From positions 1 through 22,765 of the forward strand of contig NMRA01000094.1 of the NCBI GenBank assembly GCA_002633005.1: DNA of 22,765 nucleotides, written 5' to 3'. Below, in pieces: positions 1 to 8,393 of the stretch. How positions within the stretch are numbered: the first letter of the stretch is position 1; each line of letters starts with the position of its first letter. Position numbers and translations under genes: made by a program. The DNA comes from Phoronis australis (lineage: Eukaryota; Phoronida; Phoronidae). The notes below the pieces were generated by a model. That model had not been told where the DNA came from, did no database searches, and saw only the letters and a list, made by a program, of their open reading frames with translations.

Positions 1-858
1 TAACACCCAGTGTGTTTTGTTTGACCAAACAACAATGCACTCAATAACAGGACACCAAAACACCACAGCAGGAATGTCACAGTCAACCACAGTCCTAATT
101 AATATGTAGGCACTCAATGCAATACATGGAAATCTGTCTTAGCTGCAGGAAGCTGGTTTTTGGTAGAATACAAAACAGCTGTATCAGCGTACTAAGCTAT
201 TATGTAACTTACAAAAGAAGCAAATGAATAAAACGTTACTAATGATTGAGATCAAATTAAAGAACCAAAGGATTGTTATCTATTAGCAATACAACTTGTC
301 TAGCCTCAAGAAAAGGAAAGTTATTTCATACTGAATAACAACGCTATTAGTTTGAATTCTAATCTCCCAGCAAACTCTTGCTTCACACAAGTTACACATC
401 ATATCTCATAAAAACCTGTTTAATAGTTCATTATGTTTTCATTAAATTATAGTGACCTCTCATTACACAAGTTATACACCCCTGACCATCCTCTCATCAT
501 ATATCTAATAAACATCTGTTAGACTGATAATTGTTCTATAGTTTCTGTTTTCACTAACTGGCACAAAATCATAGTTACCTAAAAGAAAAGGGTGTATGGG
601 CTCAAAATTACTTTGAAATGGATAACAAACCTACCTAATAGAAGATAACATAATTCTGTTATTTTTTATTTTAGAGCTATTTACTTAAACTGAAGCTTAG
701 CCAAACATTATTGTTATCAAAAACACCAGGGGGCATTGTTGCAGTTAATAATAGATAGGTACCTTGTGAAACACCTGAACATCATGCATCTGTGCTATGT
801 TGAGACCTATAAACGCCTGAACATCATGGAACTGTACAAACCAGGTGTCCAAGAATGA

Positions 859-942
859 CTAATGCACACCCCTAAGGACCCCCACACCCATAGTCCCCAG
901 CTAATGCACACCACTAAGGACCCCCACACCCATAGTCCCCAA
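859..942. repeat. 42-bp unit, two tandem copies
   Basis: Two adjacent 42-bp units (859-900 and 901-942), each starting CTAATGCACACC and containing CTAAGGACCCCCACACC and CATAGTCCCC. They differ at only one or two bases, which suggests a recent local duplication. No function is apparent. Confidence 0.85.
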
Positions 943-1076
943 CTAAGTCACTAGTCTTCTGATGACATCACTCATCCAACACAACTCAATGGCATCAGTG
1001 ATCACACCAGACATCTTTTACCCAGCACCTTGGTTTGTCAACTTAGTTGCACCTTATCATGAACATCCGGTCAAAT

Positions 1077-1142
1077 GACAAAATTATCATCCAAAGACAA
1101 AATTATCACCCAATGACAAAATTATCATCCAAAGACAAAATT
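1077..1142. repeat. 19-bp tandem repeat, about 3.5 copies
   Basis: A 19-bp unit containing GACAAAATTATCAYCCAAW is repeated about three and a half times with a few substitutions. It is a simple minisatellite with no coding potential. Confidence 0.8.
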
Positions 1143-1309
1143 TTAATTGATAATCTATCATAGACACTGCTCCAATTTTAGAAGTAGTTATTACAACTCA
1201 CAAAAACAACCCTCATTACTAGCATCACAAAATAGTAAACAAGGAAGATCAATAGAAATGATCAGTCAAGCAGACCACAAGGCAGAGTGCCAAAAGTTCT
1301 AATCACTCT

Positions 1310-1310
1310 N
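1310..1310. other. single-N assembly gap
   Basis: One N separates left sequence ending AATCACTCT from right sequence starting AGATGTGACA. The other single Ns in the window are at 2049, 5040 and 6542. They look like placeholders for joins of unknown length rather than ambiguous bases. Unlike the other three, I do not see sequence from the left of this N repeated on its right. Confidence 0.8.
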
Positions 1311-1320
1311 AGATGTGACA

Positions 1321-2777
1321 GTTTGTGGCTGTGTAACTGCACTGAATGACACTTGTGGTTCAGAATGTTTGTCACATGTAGCAAATAAAGCAAGGTAAGT
1401 AAACCCTGACATAGAGGGAACAATTACAGAAATATTACAGTTCAGACTTGCACAAATCAACAGCAAACGGGAATTGTATTAATAAAGAATTTAAAAGACA
1501 AGAGAAACACAAACCACAAATGGTATGAGTCAAGGGCATTTACTTGCATCATGAAAATGACTAGTATGTGGCCCAGAATACGTCATACCTATTTGAAATA
1601 TGCTGTTTAATTTTATGTTGAGGATGTCCGAAGATACAGATGCAAAAACAAACAATACAATATTGCCACCAGAGGCACAGCAGTTGTTGGATACGCCTGA
1701 CAGCAGTCAGATACAGCTGACGATGCTAACAACAAAATTGCCACAAGGGGCGCCACAGCAGTCAGATCCGTTTGAAAATTAATGTCATCCATGGTCTTCT
1801 CAGCAGGAGCAAATCAGCCAAATTTCATAATGTCCCATAATGATCCTTTTAGTTGATGGTTCACAAAGATCCATCAAAGGTTTAAGAAGATACAGCTATG
1901 AACGATAAACAAATTCAGCCGAGTAGTTGAACCCATTATGTGAAAATCAAGGACTGCCCTGATCATCAGGAACACATCTGCATCAAGGACTGCCCTGATC
2001 ATCAGGAACACATCTGCATCAAGGACTGCCCTGATCATCAGGAACACANGTTTGTGGCTGTGTAACTGCACTGAATGACACTTGTGGTTCAGAATGTTTG
2101 TCACATGTAGCAAATAAAGCAAGGTTAGTAAACCCTGACATAGAGGGAACAATTACAGAAATATTACAGTTCAGACTTGCACAAATCAACAGCAAACGGG
2201 AATTGTATTAATAAAGAATTTAAAAGACAAGAGAAACACAAACCACAAATGGTATGAGTCAAGGGCATTTATTTGCATCATGAAAATGACTAGTATGTGG
2301 CCCAGAATACGTCAAACCTATTTGAAATATGCTGTTTAATTTTATGTTGCGGATGTCCGAAGATACAGATGCAAACACAAACAATACAATATTGCCACCA
2401 GAGGCACAGCAGTTGTTGGATCCGCCTGACAGCAGTCAGATACAGCTGACGATGCTAACAACAAAATTGCCACAAGGGGCGCCACAGCAGTCAGATCCGT
2501 TTGAAAATCAATGTCATCCATGGTCTTCTCAGCAGGAGCAAATCAGCCAAATTTCATAATGTCCCATAATGATCCTTTGAGTTGATGGTTCACAAAGATC
2601 CATCAAAGGTTTAAGAAGATACAGCTATGAACGATAAACAAATTCAGCCCAGTAGTTGAACCCATTATGTGAAAATCAAGGACTGCCCTGATCATCAGGA
2701 ACACATCTGCATCAAGGACTGCCTGATCATCAGGAACACATCTGCATCAAGGACCGCCCTGATCATCAGGAACACAT
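1321..2777. repeat. 729-bp-offset duplication across N at 2049
   Basis: Bases 1321-2048 reappear from 2050 at a constant offset of 729. I counted about nine substitutions, roughly 1 percent. Examples are AAGGTAAG versus AAGGTTAG, and GAAAATTAATG versus GAAAATCAATG, the latter removing a stop codon. The N lies exactly at the junction and the piece between the Ns at 1310 and 2049 is only 738 bp. This is best explained as a small contig of the alternative allele placed beside its partner, although a true tandem duplication is not excluded. Confidence 0.8.
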
Positions 2778-3367
2778 CTGCATCAAGGACTGCCCTGATC
2801 ATCAGGAACACGTCTGCATCAAGGACTGCCCTGATCATCAGGAACACATCTGCATCAAGGACTGCCCTGATCATCAGGAACACGTCTGCATCAAGGACTG
2901 CCCTGATCATCAGGAGCACATCTGCATCAAGGACTGCCCTGATCATCAGGAACACATCTGCCAACTTTCATAGTGAGCCTTTAGCAGTTTGGCAGTACAA
3001 GAGAGGTGAATGGAAAAAAAGAGTTGAAAATAATAGAAATAGCCAAAAGGGGAAACAGACTCTAATGAATACATTTGAAATTGGGAAAGTGCCAACAGAA
3101 ACATATTTGCCAAATTTTATAAAATCCGTCAAGGAAATGGCCAGACATGTAGACAAACGTCAAGAAACTAAATATGCCACCAGGGGACACACTAGAGGGT
3201 AGATCCATGCGATAATTGCCATCATTCTTCGCCAGTTTCATAGGAACCTACCTGCCAAATTTCATGAAAATCTTGTAAGTGGTTTCGAAAATACAGCAGA
3301 GAACGTCGAATGCCCCAACAATGATGATAGCAATATGCACCAAATATGTATACGTGTGCGTATAAAA
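1497..3367 (+). mobile_element. diverged relative of the CTCF-motif repeat element
   Basis: This region shares collinear landmarks with the better preserved elements at 3437-5928 and 13508-15241. It starts with GACAAGAG at 1497. TTGCATCATGAAAATGACTA parallels their CATAAAAATGGCCACTA. ATTGCCACCAGAGGCAC (near 1672), ATTGCCACAAGGGGCGCC followed by CAGTCAGATCCGT (near 1737) and TGCCACCAGGGGACAC (3175-3190) parallel their C-type monomers. It appears to end near 3367 at GCGTATAAAAA, compared with GCGCATAAAAA in the intact element. It contains the gap at 2049, the haplotype-like duplication and a 36-bp minisatellite. The short open frames at 1600-1782, 2329-2559 and 2669-3202 lie on this repeat and I do not regard them as genes. 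It is an older subfamily or a heavily decayed copy. Confidence 0.6.
2675..2961. repeat. 36-bp minisatellite, 8 units (2.9 more at 1946-2048)
   Basis: The unit is 36 bp, starts ATCAAGGACTGCC and contains CTGATCATCAGGAACAC. Eight units lie here and nearly three in the paired copy at 1946-2048. One unit, near 2711-2745, has lost a base (GCCTGATC instead of GCCCTGATC) and is 35 bp. Because 36 is a multiple of three, both strands show artificial 12-residue protein repeats that should not be annotated as genes. The copy number differs between the two haplotype-like copies, so this locus is probably length-polymorphic. Confidence 0.9.
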
Positions 3368-3523
3368 ATTATATCCAGCTCAAACCTGTCCACACCTCAC
3401 TGATATTGTGTATTCCAGGATATCACTTTCATTTTAAACAAGAGCAACGCGGAGCGTTGAAATGCGCCCACGAATGCATCGCAAACGGTGTGCTTTTAGG
3501 GTTGGTTATTTGTGTCATAAAAA

Positions 3524-5580
3524 TGGCCACTAGATGGCGCAAAAACATACAGTCCATCCAAAAATGGGAACATGTCATAGCTTTTTTAATAGAAAGCTAT
3601 TCACCAAATATCATAGAAATCTTTAACGGAACTTCAGAGAAACAAAGAAAAACACTGTTCATTGGATCCGCCTGAAAGTTGTCAATGCCTGTTGTTAGCT
3701 TTATATAAATATACTTACTAAATTTAATAAAGACCCAGCAGTGGGTTTAGGAGACATAGCTATGTGCACAAAACAAAACAAAACAAAACAAAACAACCAT
3801 TGGAGACACCATTGTGGGCGCATAACAAAACAAAACTACCAATAGGAAGCGCAACATTATTCAAAGTCGTCATCGTCAACCATCTTCTTCACACAGAGAA
3901 CATAAACGCCAATTTTCAAAACCATCCTTAGAATGATTTGGTTGATAGAGGGGTGGATGCTAAAAAACAGACTCGAAAACAGCAGAAATGGTCACTAGGT
4001 GGCACAAAATACCTCGATTCCATCCAAAAACGGGAGGATAGCGTCATCACAACAATAAATGCCTGTAATCAAAATTTTATGAAAATCCGTTGAGGACCCT
4101 TGAAGATAAAGAGGTAAACGTAATATCGAAAATTACTACACACAAGTAGTCAGATCCATCCGAAAGTTGTTGTTCTTTGTCATCATCATACAAAATACAC
4201 TTGTTAAATTTAGTAAAGATCCCACAAACGGTTTAAGAGATACAGCCATGGGTGCAAAAAACGAAACTGCCACTAGGAGGCGCGACAGTAGCTGAAGTCA
4301 TCCACTTTATAGTAAAAACATACATGCCAATTTTCACAATTATCTTGAAAGCGATTTGGTTGACAGAGGGGTGGATGCTAAAAAACGCGAAAAAGGTAAA
4401 AATGGCCACTAGGTAGCGCAAACTAAGTCGAATCCATCTGAAAACGGACAGATAGTGTCACCACACTAACAGAAGCCTGTATGCCAATTTTTTGAAAATA
4501 CGTTGAGGACCTTTGAAGACACAGAGGTTAACGTAATAAAAATAAAATTGCCACCCGAGGGCACACCGGTAGTCAACTCCGTCCGAAAGTCGCCGCCATT
4601 CTTTGCCAACATCATATAAATGCACTTACTAAATTCAGTAAAGATCCTGTGGACGGTTTAGGAGATACAGCCACAGGCGCAAAAAAAAACAAAGTTGCCA
4701 CTAGGAGGCGCCACAGTAGACCAACTTGTCGGAAAATCATCGTCAGCTGTCCTCTTCAGAGTAAGAACATACATGAGAATTTCCACAATCATCCTTAGAG
4801 CGGTTTGGTTGATAGAGGGGTGGAGGCCTAAAACAGACTCGAAAACAGTAAAAATGGCCACTAGGGGGCGCAAACTAGGTCGAATCTACCCGAAAACAGG
4901 AGGACAGCATCATCTCACTAATAGATGCCTACATGCCATATTTTACGAAAATACGCTACAGACCTTTGAAGATATAGAGGTAAGCATAAAAAAATAAAAT
5001 TGTCACTACGGGGCATACAGGTAGTCGGATCCGTCCCAANGCCAATTTTCACAATTATCCTGAAAGCGATTTGGTTGACAGAGGGGTGCATGCTAAAAAA
5101 CGCGAAAAAGGTAAAAATGGCCACTAGGTAGCGCAAACTAAGTCGAATCCATCTGAAAACGGACAGATAGTGTCACCACACTAACAGAAGCCTGTATGCC
5201 AAATTTTTTGAAAATACGTTGAGGACCTTTGAAGACAACGTAATATAAAAATAAAATTGCCACCCGGGGGCACACCAGTAGTCAACTCCGTCCGAAAGTC
5301 GCTGCCGTTCTTTGCCAACATCATATAAATGCATTTACTAAATTTAGTAAAGATCCTGTGGATGGTTTAGGAGATACAGCCATAGGCGCAAAAAAAAACA
5401 AAGTTGCCACTAGGAGGCGCCACAGTAGACCAACTTGTCGGAAAATCATCGTCAGCTGTCCTCTTCACAGTAAAAACATACATGAGAATTTCCACAATCA
5501 TCCTTAGAGCGGTTTGGTTGATAGAGGGGTGGAGGCCTAAAACAGACTCGAAAACAGTAAAAATGGCCACTAGGTGGCGC
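3524..5580 (+). promoter_or_regulatory. cluster of CTCF-core-like motifs in element copy 1
   Basis: Exact matches to the CTCF core CCASYAGRKGGCRS occur at 3527-3540 (CCACTAGATGGCGC), 4858-4871 (CCACTAGGGGGCGC) and 5567-5580 (CCACTAGGTGGCGC). All three are preceded by TGG, as in the extended consensus. One-mismatch forms CCACTAGGAGGCGC lie at 4270-4283, 4698-4711 and 5407-5420. Decayed forms lie at 3992, 4406, 4551, 5121 and 5260. All are on the plus strand. The sites after 5040 may be allelic duplicates of those before it. Binding by CTCF is inferred from the motif only. Confidence 0.6.
3770..3794. repeat. (AAAAC)5 microsatellite
   Basis: Five perfect AAAAC units lie inside element copy 1, close to a degraded B-type monomer. 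The sequence around 3795-3845 looks locally rearranged, with a second AACAAAAC run at 3823-3835. Confidence 0.9.
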
Positions 5581-5747
5581 AAACTAGGTCGAATCTACCC
5601 GAAAACAGGAGGACAGCATCATCTCACTAATAGATGCCTACATGCCATATTTTATGAAAATACGCTACAGACCTTTGAAGATATAGAGGTAAGCATAAAA
5701 AAATAAAATTGTCACTACGGGGCATACAGGTAGTTGGATCCGTCCCA
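4326..5747. repeat. 715-bp-offset duplication across N at 5040
   Basis: Sequence from 4326 (GCCAATTTTCACAATTATC) reappears immediately after the N, from 5041, and runs on to about 5747. There are scattered substitutions and small indels, for example the loss of several bases after GAAGACA near 5234. At 4858 versus 5567 a GGGGGCGC site is GGTGGCGC in the second copy. The N is at the exact junction, so unmerged alleles are the simplest explanation. Because the element has internal repeats, a real extra repeat period is a less likely alternative. Confidence 0.8.
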
Positions 5748-5893
5748 AAAGTTCGCTCATGTCGTCCCATCCATGAAAGGAACACATGTAAAAAAAACTT
5801 CATGAACACACGTCAAACGCTTTTAGAGTTAGAGCAGCGGACGCAGGACGCTGGACACCGGATGGACGCCGCCCGAACGGAGATGACGTCATA

Positions 5894-5923
5894 ATGCGTC
5901 CACATATAAATATGTGGGCGCAT
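5894..5923 (+). other. 3'-terminal hairpin of element copy 1
   Basis: ATGCGTCCACATAT and ATATGTGGGCGCAT form a 14-bp stem with one T-G wobble, closed by only two A residues. It lies five bases before the apparent element end. The same hairpin is present but damaged at 15208-15236 in copy 2, where one G is missing and another changed. A near-terminal hairpin is typical of rolling-circle elements and of some RNA-mobilised elements. Confidence 0.8.
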
Positions 5924-6141
5924 AAAAAATCCCTACTAGTAATAATTTTCGTAACTGTTGTTACCAAGCAACTCATGTGATCTGCAAATAATTGTTTTTA
6001 CATATCTAGATTCTTTAGTAAATTTTCATGAGTTAACAATAAGTTTTTCTCCTTTTATACCACAATATCAATGGCAAATACAACCGTGTAATAACCTATT
6101 TAGTTATCAAATGGTGTTAGTTAACATTTTGGCAGGAAACC

Positions 6142-6213
6142 AAGGCCGGTTCCGAACCCGGTCCGCAAGAGTTTCCAAGTCGTCAACTTTACCACTACAC
6201 CACTCAGCAGCTG
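6142..6213 (-). repeat. tRNA-derived SINE-like head (Pol III promoter), copy 1
   Basis: On the minus strand TGGTGTAGTGGT (6191-6202) fits the Pol III A box TRGYNNARNNG. About 30 nt downstream GGGTTCGGAACC fits the B box with one mismatch. This is the spacing of a tRNA promoter. I could not fold a good T-arm or acceptor stem, so it is more likely a tRNA-derived SINE head or tRNA relic than a working tRNA. The SINE body and tail were not delimited. The equivalent site in the duplicated segment is at 6736-6807. Confidence 0.45.
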
Positions 6214-6735
6214 ACGTCATCGAACGAGAAAATAGAATACTTGAATGAGCGCGCGCAATAATCGCATGTTCAGCAAAGGGCATTGTACCGACATTTATAC
6301 GCTATGAAAAATAAGATGCATAATTTCCATAAAAACAATATTTTAATTCAGTGAAATTTTTCTCTCATTTTCCCTCACTTGTAAATCACCAATCTCCAAT
6401 TTGAATGCGGGTTTCATGTCGTCGGGACCCTTTGACTTGAGAATTATACTCAGTTAACAGTGGTAACCTACTTTAGCAGACGATATTTTCCCGGTCGAAG
6501 CTTAGCGTGATAAAATGTGTAGTAAGCTATAATAGTTGCTANTCGTAACTGTTGTTACCAAGCAACTCATGTGATCTGCAAATAATTGTTTTTACATATC
6601 TAGATTCTTTAGTAAATTCTGAGTTAACAATAAGTTTTTCTCCTTTTATACCACAATATCAATGGCAAATACAACAGTGTAATAACCTATTTAGTTATCA
6701 AATGGTGTTAGTCAACATTTTGGCAGGAAACCAAG

Positions 6736-6807
6736 GCCGGTTCTGAACCCGGTCCGCAAGAGTTTCCAAGTTGTCAACTTTACCACTACACCACTCAGCA
6801 GCTGACG
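6736..6807 (-). repeat. tRNA-derived SINE-like head, copy 2
   Basis: This is the counterpart of the 6142-6213 site in the second haplotype-like copy. The A box is identical and the B box reads GGGTTCAGAACC. Two copies 594 bp apart should be counted as one locus if the duplication is an assembly artefact. Confidence 0.4.
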
Positions 6808-7132
6808 TCATCGAACGAGAAAATAGAATACTTAAATGAGCACGCGCAATAATCGCATGTTCAGCAAAGGGCACTGTACCGACATTTATATGCTATGAAA
6901 AATAAGATGCATAATTTCCATAAAAACAATATTTTAATTCAGTGAAATTTTTCTCTCATTTTCCCTCACTTGTAAATCACCGATCCCCAATTTGAATGCG
7001 GGTTTCATGTCGTCGGGACCCTTTGACTTGAGAATTATACTCAGTTACTAGTGGTAACCCACTTTAGCAGACTATATTTTCCCAGTCGAAGCTTGGCGTG
7101 ATAAAATGTGTAGTAAGCTATGTAATAGTTGA

Positions 7133-7493
7133 TAAACCTTGATTTATAGATTCACTTTATTTCTATTTTTTTAAATTTTCAATTGGTTTTGAATATAAGC
7201 ATTATTTGACAAAAATAACTCGGCTTTTCTTAAAAGGTCATGACCTCCGACCACGGGCCTCTGACATAGAATGTCATAACAAAGCCGAGGTGAGTCGAGA
7301 AAGGTATGATTGATTCATTGCAATGTTTCTCGTTCAGTATGTGGTAGGGTGTAAGGGCGATGATTCTCCAAAATCCACACGGGCTCTAGAATATGTGGGA
7401 TAATGACTTTGCCATGTAATAATCTATATTTATTTTCCACGAGTTTCCTAGAATGGAAATTATTGAAGTAATTTTTTTTTGAGTTTTTCACGA
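7133..7493. other. non-coding spacer with short inverted repeats
   Basis: No gene is recognised. It holds a 9-bp inverted repeat (CTCGGCTTT near 7220 and AAAGCCGAG near 7282). Between its arms is a perfect 12-bp palindrome AGGTCATGACCT (7236-7247). The minus-strand 69-residue frame at 7315-7524 has no recognisable domain and runs into the adjacent minisatellite. Confidence 0.5.
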
Positions 7494-7923
7494 GTGGACT
7501 GGTGGGGTCACCCACTACAACCAATCAATGACCTGAAGAGTCAGTGACCATAAATGGAGTATTGGGGCCATCCAAACCAGCTACTCTATGACCAGATAAA
7601 CAGTGACCACAAATGGAGTATTATGGTCATCCACAAAAACCACTCTATGACCTGATGAACAGTGACCATAAATGGACTATTGGGGTTATTCACAACAACC
7701 ATATTATGACCTGGTGAACAGAGGTCATAAATGGATTATTGGAGTCATTCACAACAACCACTCTATGAACTGATGAACAGTGGCCATAAATGGACCATTG
7801 GGGTCATCCACAGCAACCACGCTATGACCTGATGAACAGTGACCATAAACGGACTATTGGGATCATTCACAACAATCATTCTATGATCTGATGAACAGTG
7901 ACCACACATGGATTACCGGGGTC
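7494..7923. repeat. 59-bp minisatellite, about 7 units
   Basis: The unit is about 59 bp and contains CTATGACCTGATGAACAG, TGACCATAAATGGA and CATCCACAACAACCA. There are roughly seven units with 10-20 percent divergence and almost no indels, so the array is moderately old. The first partial unit begins in GTGGACTGGTGGGGTCACCC. Confidence 0.9.
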
Positions 7924-8391
7924 AGACACGATATTAAACAAGGGAACCAGAGGTGCTTTTCAATAGTTGTCTCGCCAAAATCACGTGTTCTCAAAATCAA
8001 GTGAAAATACACGGCAATATCTTGTGAAATCTCGGTTACCTAGCGAGGTGCTAGAGTTATTGAATGAGACCCAGGCAATGGCTCAATAACAATGTTCCCA
8101 TGTAGCGGTGCCAAAATGAAAAACACCTTCTTGATAGATTTGTTGGTGTACAGGGTTCTGCGTTCTTGAATGGGGATAGTGGGACTTCCCTGCTTTTTCC
8201 ATATTTTTGAAACCATTTGATTGCCATTAGACGCAGTGGATATTCAGACCATTAATTAAGAGAATACACAATGTGAGAGTGGGTGTTAGTTTGGAGCAGA
8301 GTTCCATGAAATTTGCTTGTGCACCTCAATATCTGTTGTCTGCTCAATTCATTTTGCTGAAACTAGCTAAAACCAAACCTAAAAAATCAAT
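7924..8391. other. non-coding DNA, no gene seen
   Basis: No coding frame or repeat is supported with confidence. The stretch from about 7960 to 8110, with TAGCGAGGTGCTAGAGTTATTG, looks like interspersed-repeat sequence, but I cannot delimit it from one copy. Confidence 0.4.
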
Positions 8392-8393
8392 TA

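Larger units (their letters stand above)
1..1309. other. AT-rich non-coding DNA, no gene seen
   Basis: I see no convincing coding frame, RNA gene or mobile element here. The stretch is AT-rich, with two small tandem repeats listed separately (859-942 and 1077-1142). It could be intergenic or intronic. If the Bak-like gene on the minus strand at 10007-10245 continues leftwards, this could lie in one of its introns or beyond its 3' end. Confidence 0.5.
3437..5928 (+). mobile_element. interspersed repeat element with CTCF-like motif monomers (copy 1)
   Basis: The element starts AACAAGAGCAACGCGGAGCG. Its first bases include a 6-bp stem (CAACGC 3445-3450, GCGTTG 3454-3459). The body is a chain of diverged monomers about 145 bp long. 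Each carries a motif of the CCACTAGNNGGCRC type, in a repeating order C, B, A. The tail has GGACG-rich sequence and a strong hairpin (5894-5923) just before CATAAAAA. No protein is encoded, so it is non-autonomous. The N at 5040 sits at the junction of a roughly 715-bp duplication; without that it would be about 1.77 kb, like copy 2 at 13508-15241. The layout of a unique 5' part, a tandem core and a 3' hairpin recalls pearl or Helentron-derived elements of bivalves, but I see no diagnostic Helitron terminus, so the class is open. Confidence 0.75.
5949..7132. repeat. 594-bp-offset duplication across N at 6542
   Basis: Bases 5949-6541 reappear at 6543-7132, both starting TCGTAACTGTTGTTACC. There are scattered substitutions and small indels, such as TTTTCATGAGTTAAC versus TTCTGAGTTAAC and AAGCTATAATAG versus AAGCTATGTAATAG. 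The N marks the junction exactly, as at 2049 and 5040. The short ORFs at 5958-6248 and 6552-6746 are shadows on these copies and not genes. Confidence 0.85.

Noticed and set aside
2675-2961. CRISPR array
   Set aside because: The 36-bp units are directly adjacent without unique spacers and the DNA is clearly animal; it is a minisatellite.
2669-3202. 177-codon plus-strand ORF with a 12-residue repeat
   Set aside because: It is produced by the 36-bp minisatellite, whose unit is a multiple of three; the minus strand shows an equivalent repeat frame at 2695-2964, and the rest lies in a transposable-element relic.
4695-5706. Two 100-codon plus-strand ORFs that are nearly identical (4695-4997 and 5404-5706)
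   Set aside because: Identity comes from the duplication across the N at 5040; they lie in the motif-monomer repeat and have antisense shadows, with no domain.
6142-6213. Functional tRNA gene on the minus strand
   Set aside because: A and B boxes are present, but no canonical T-arm or acceptor stem could be formed, so a SINE head is more likely.
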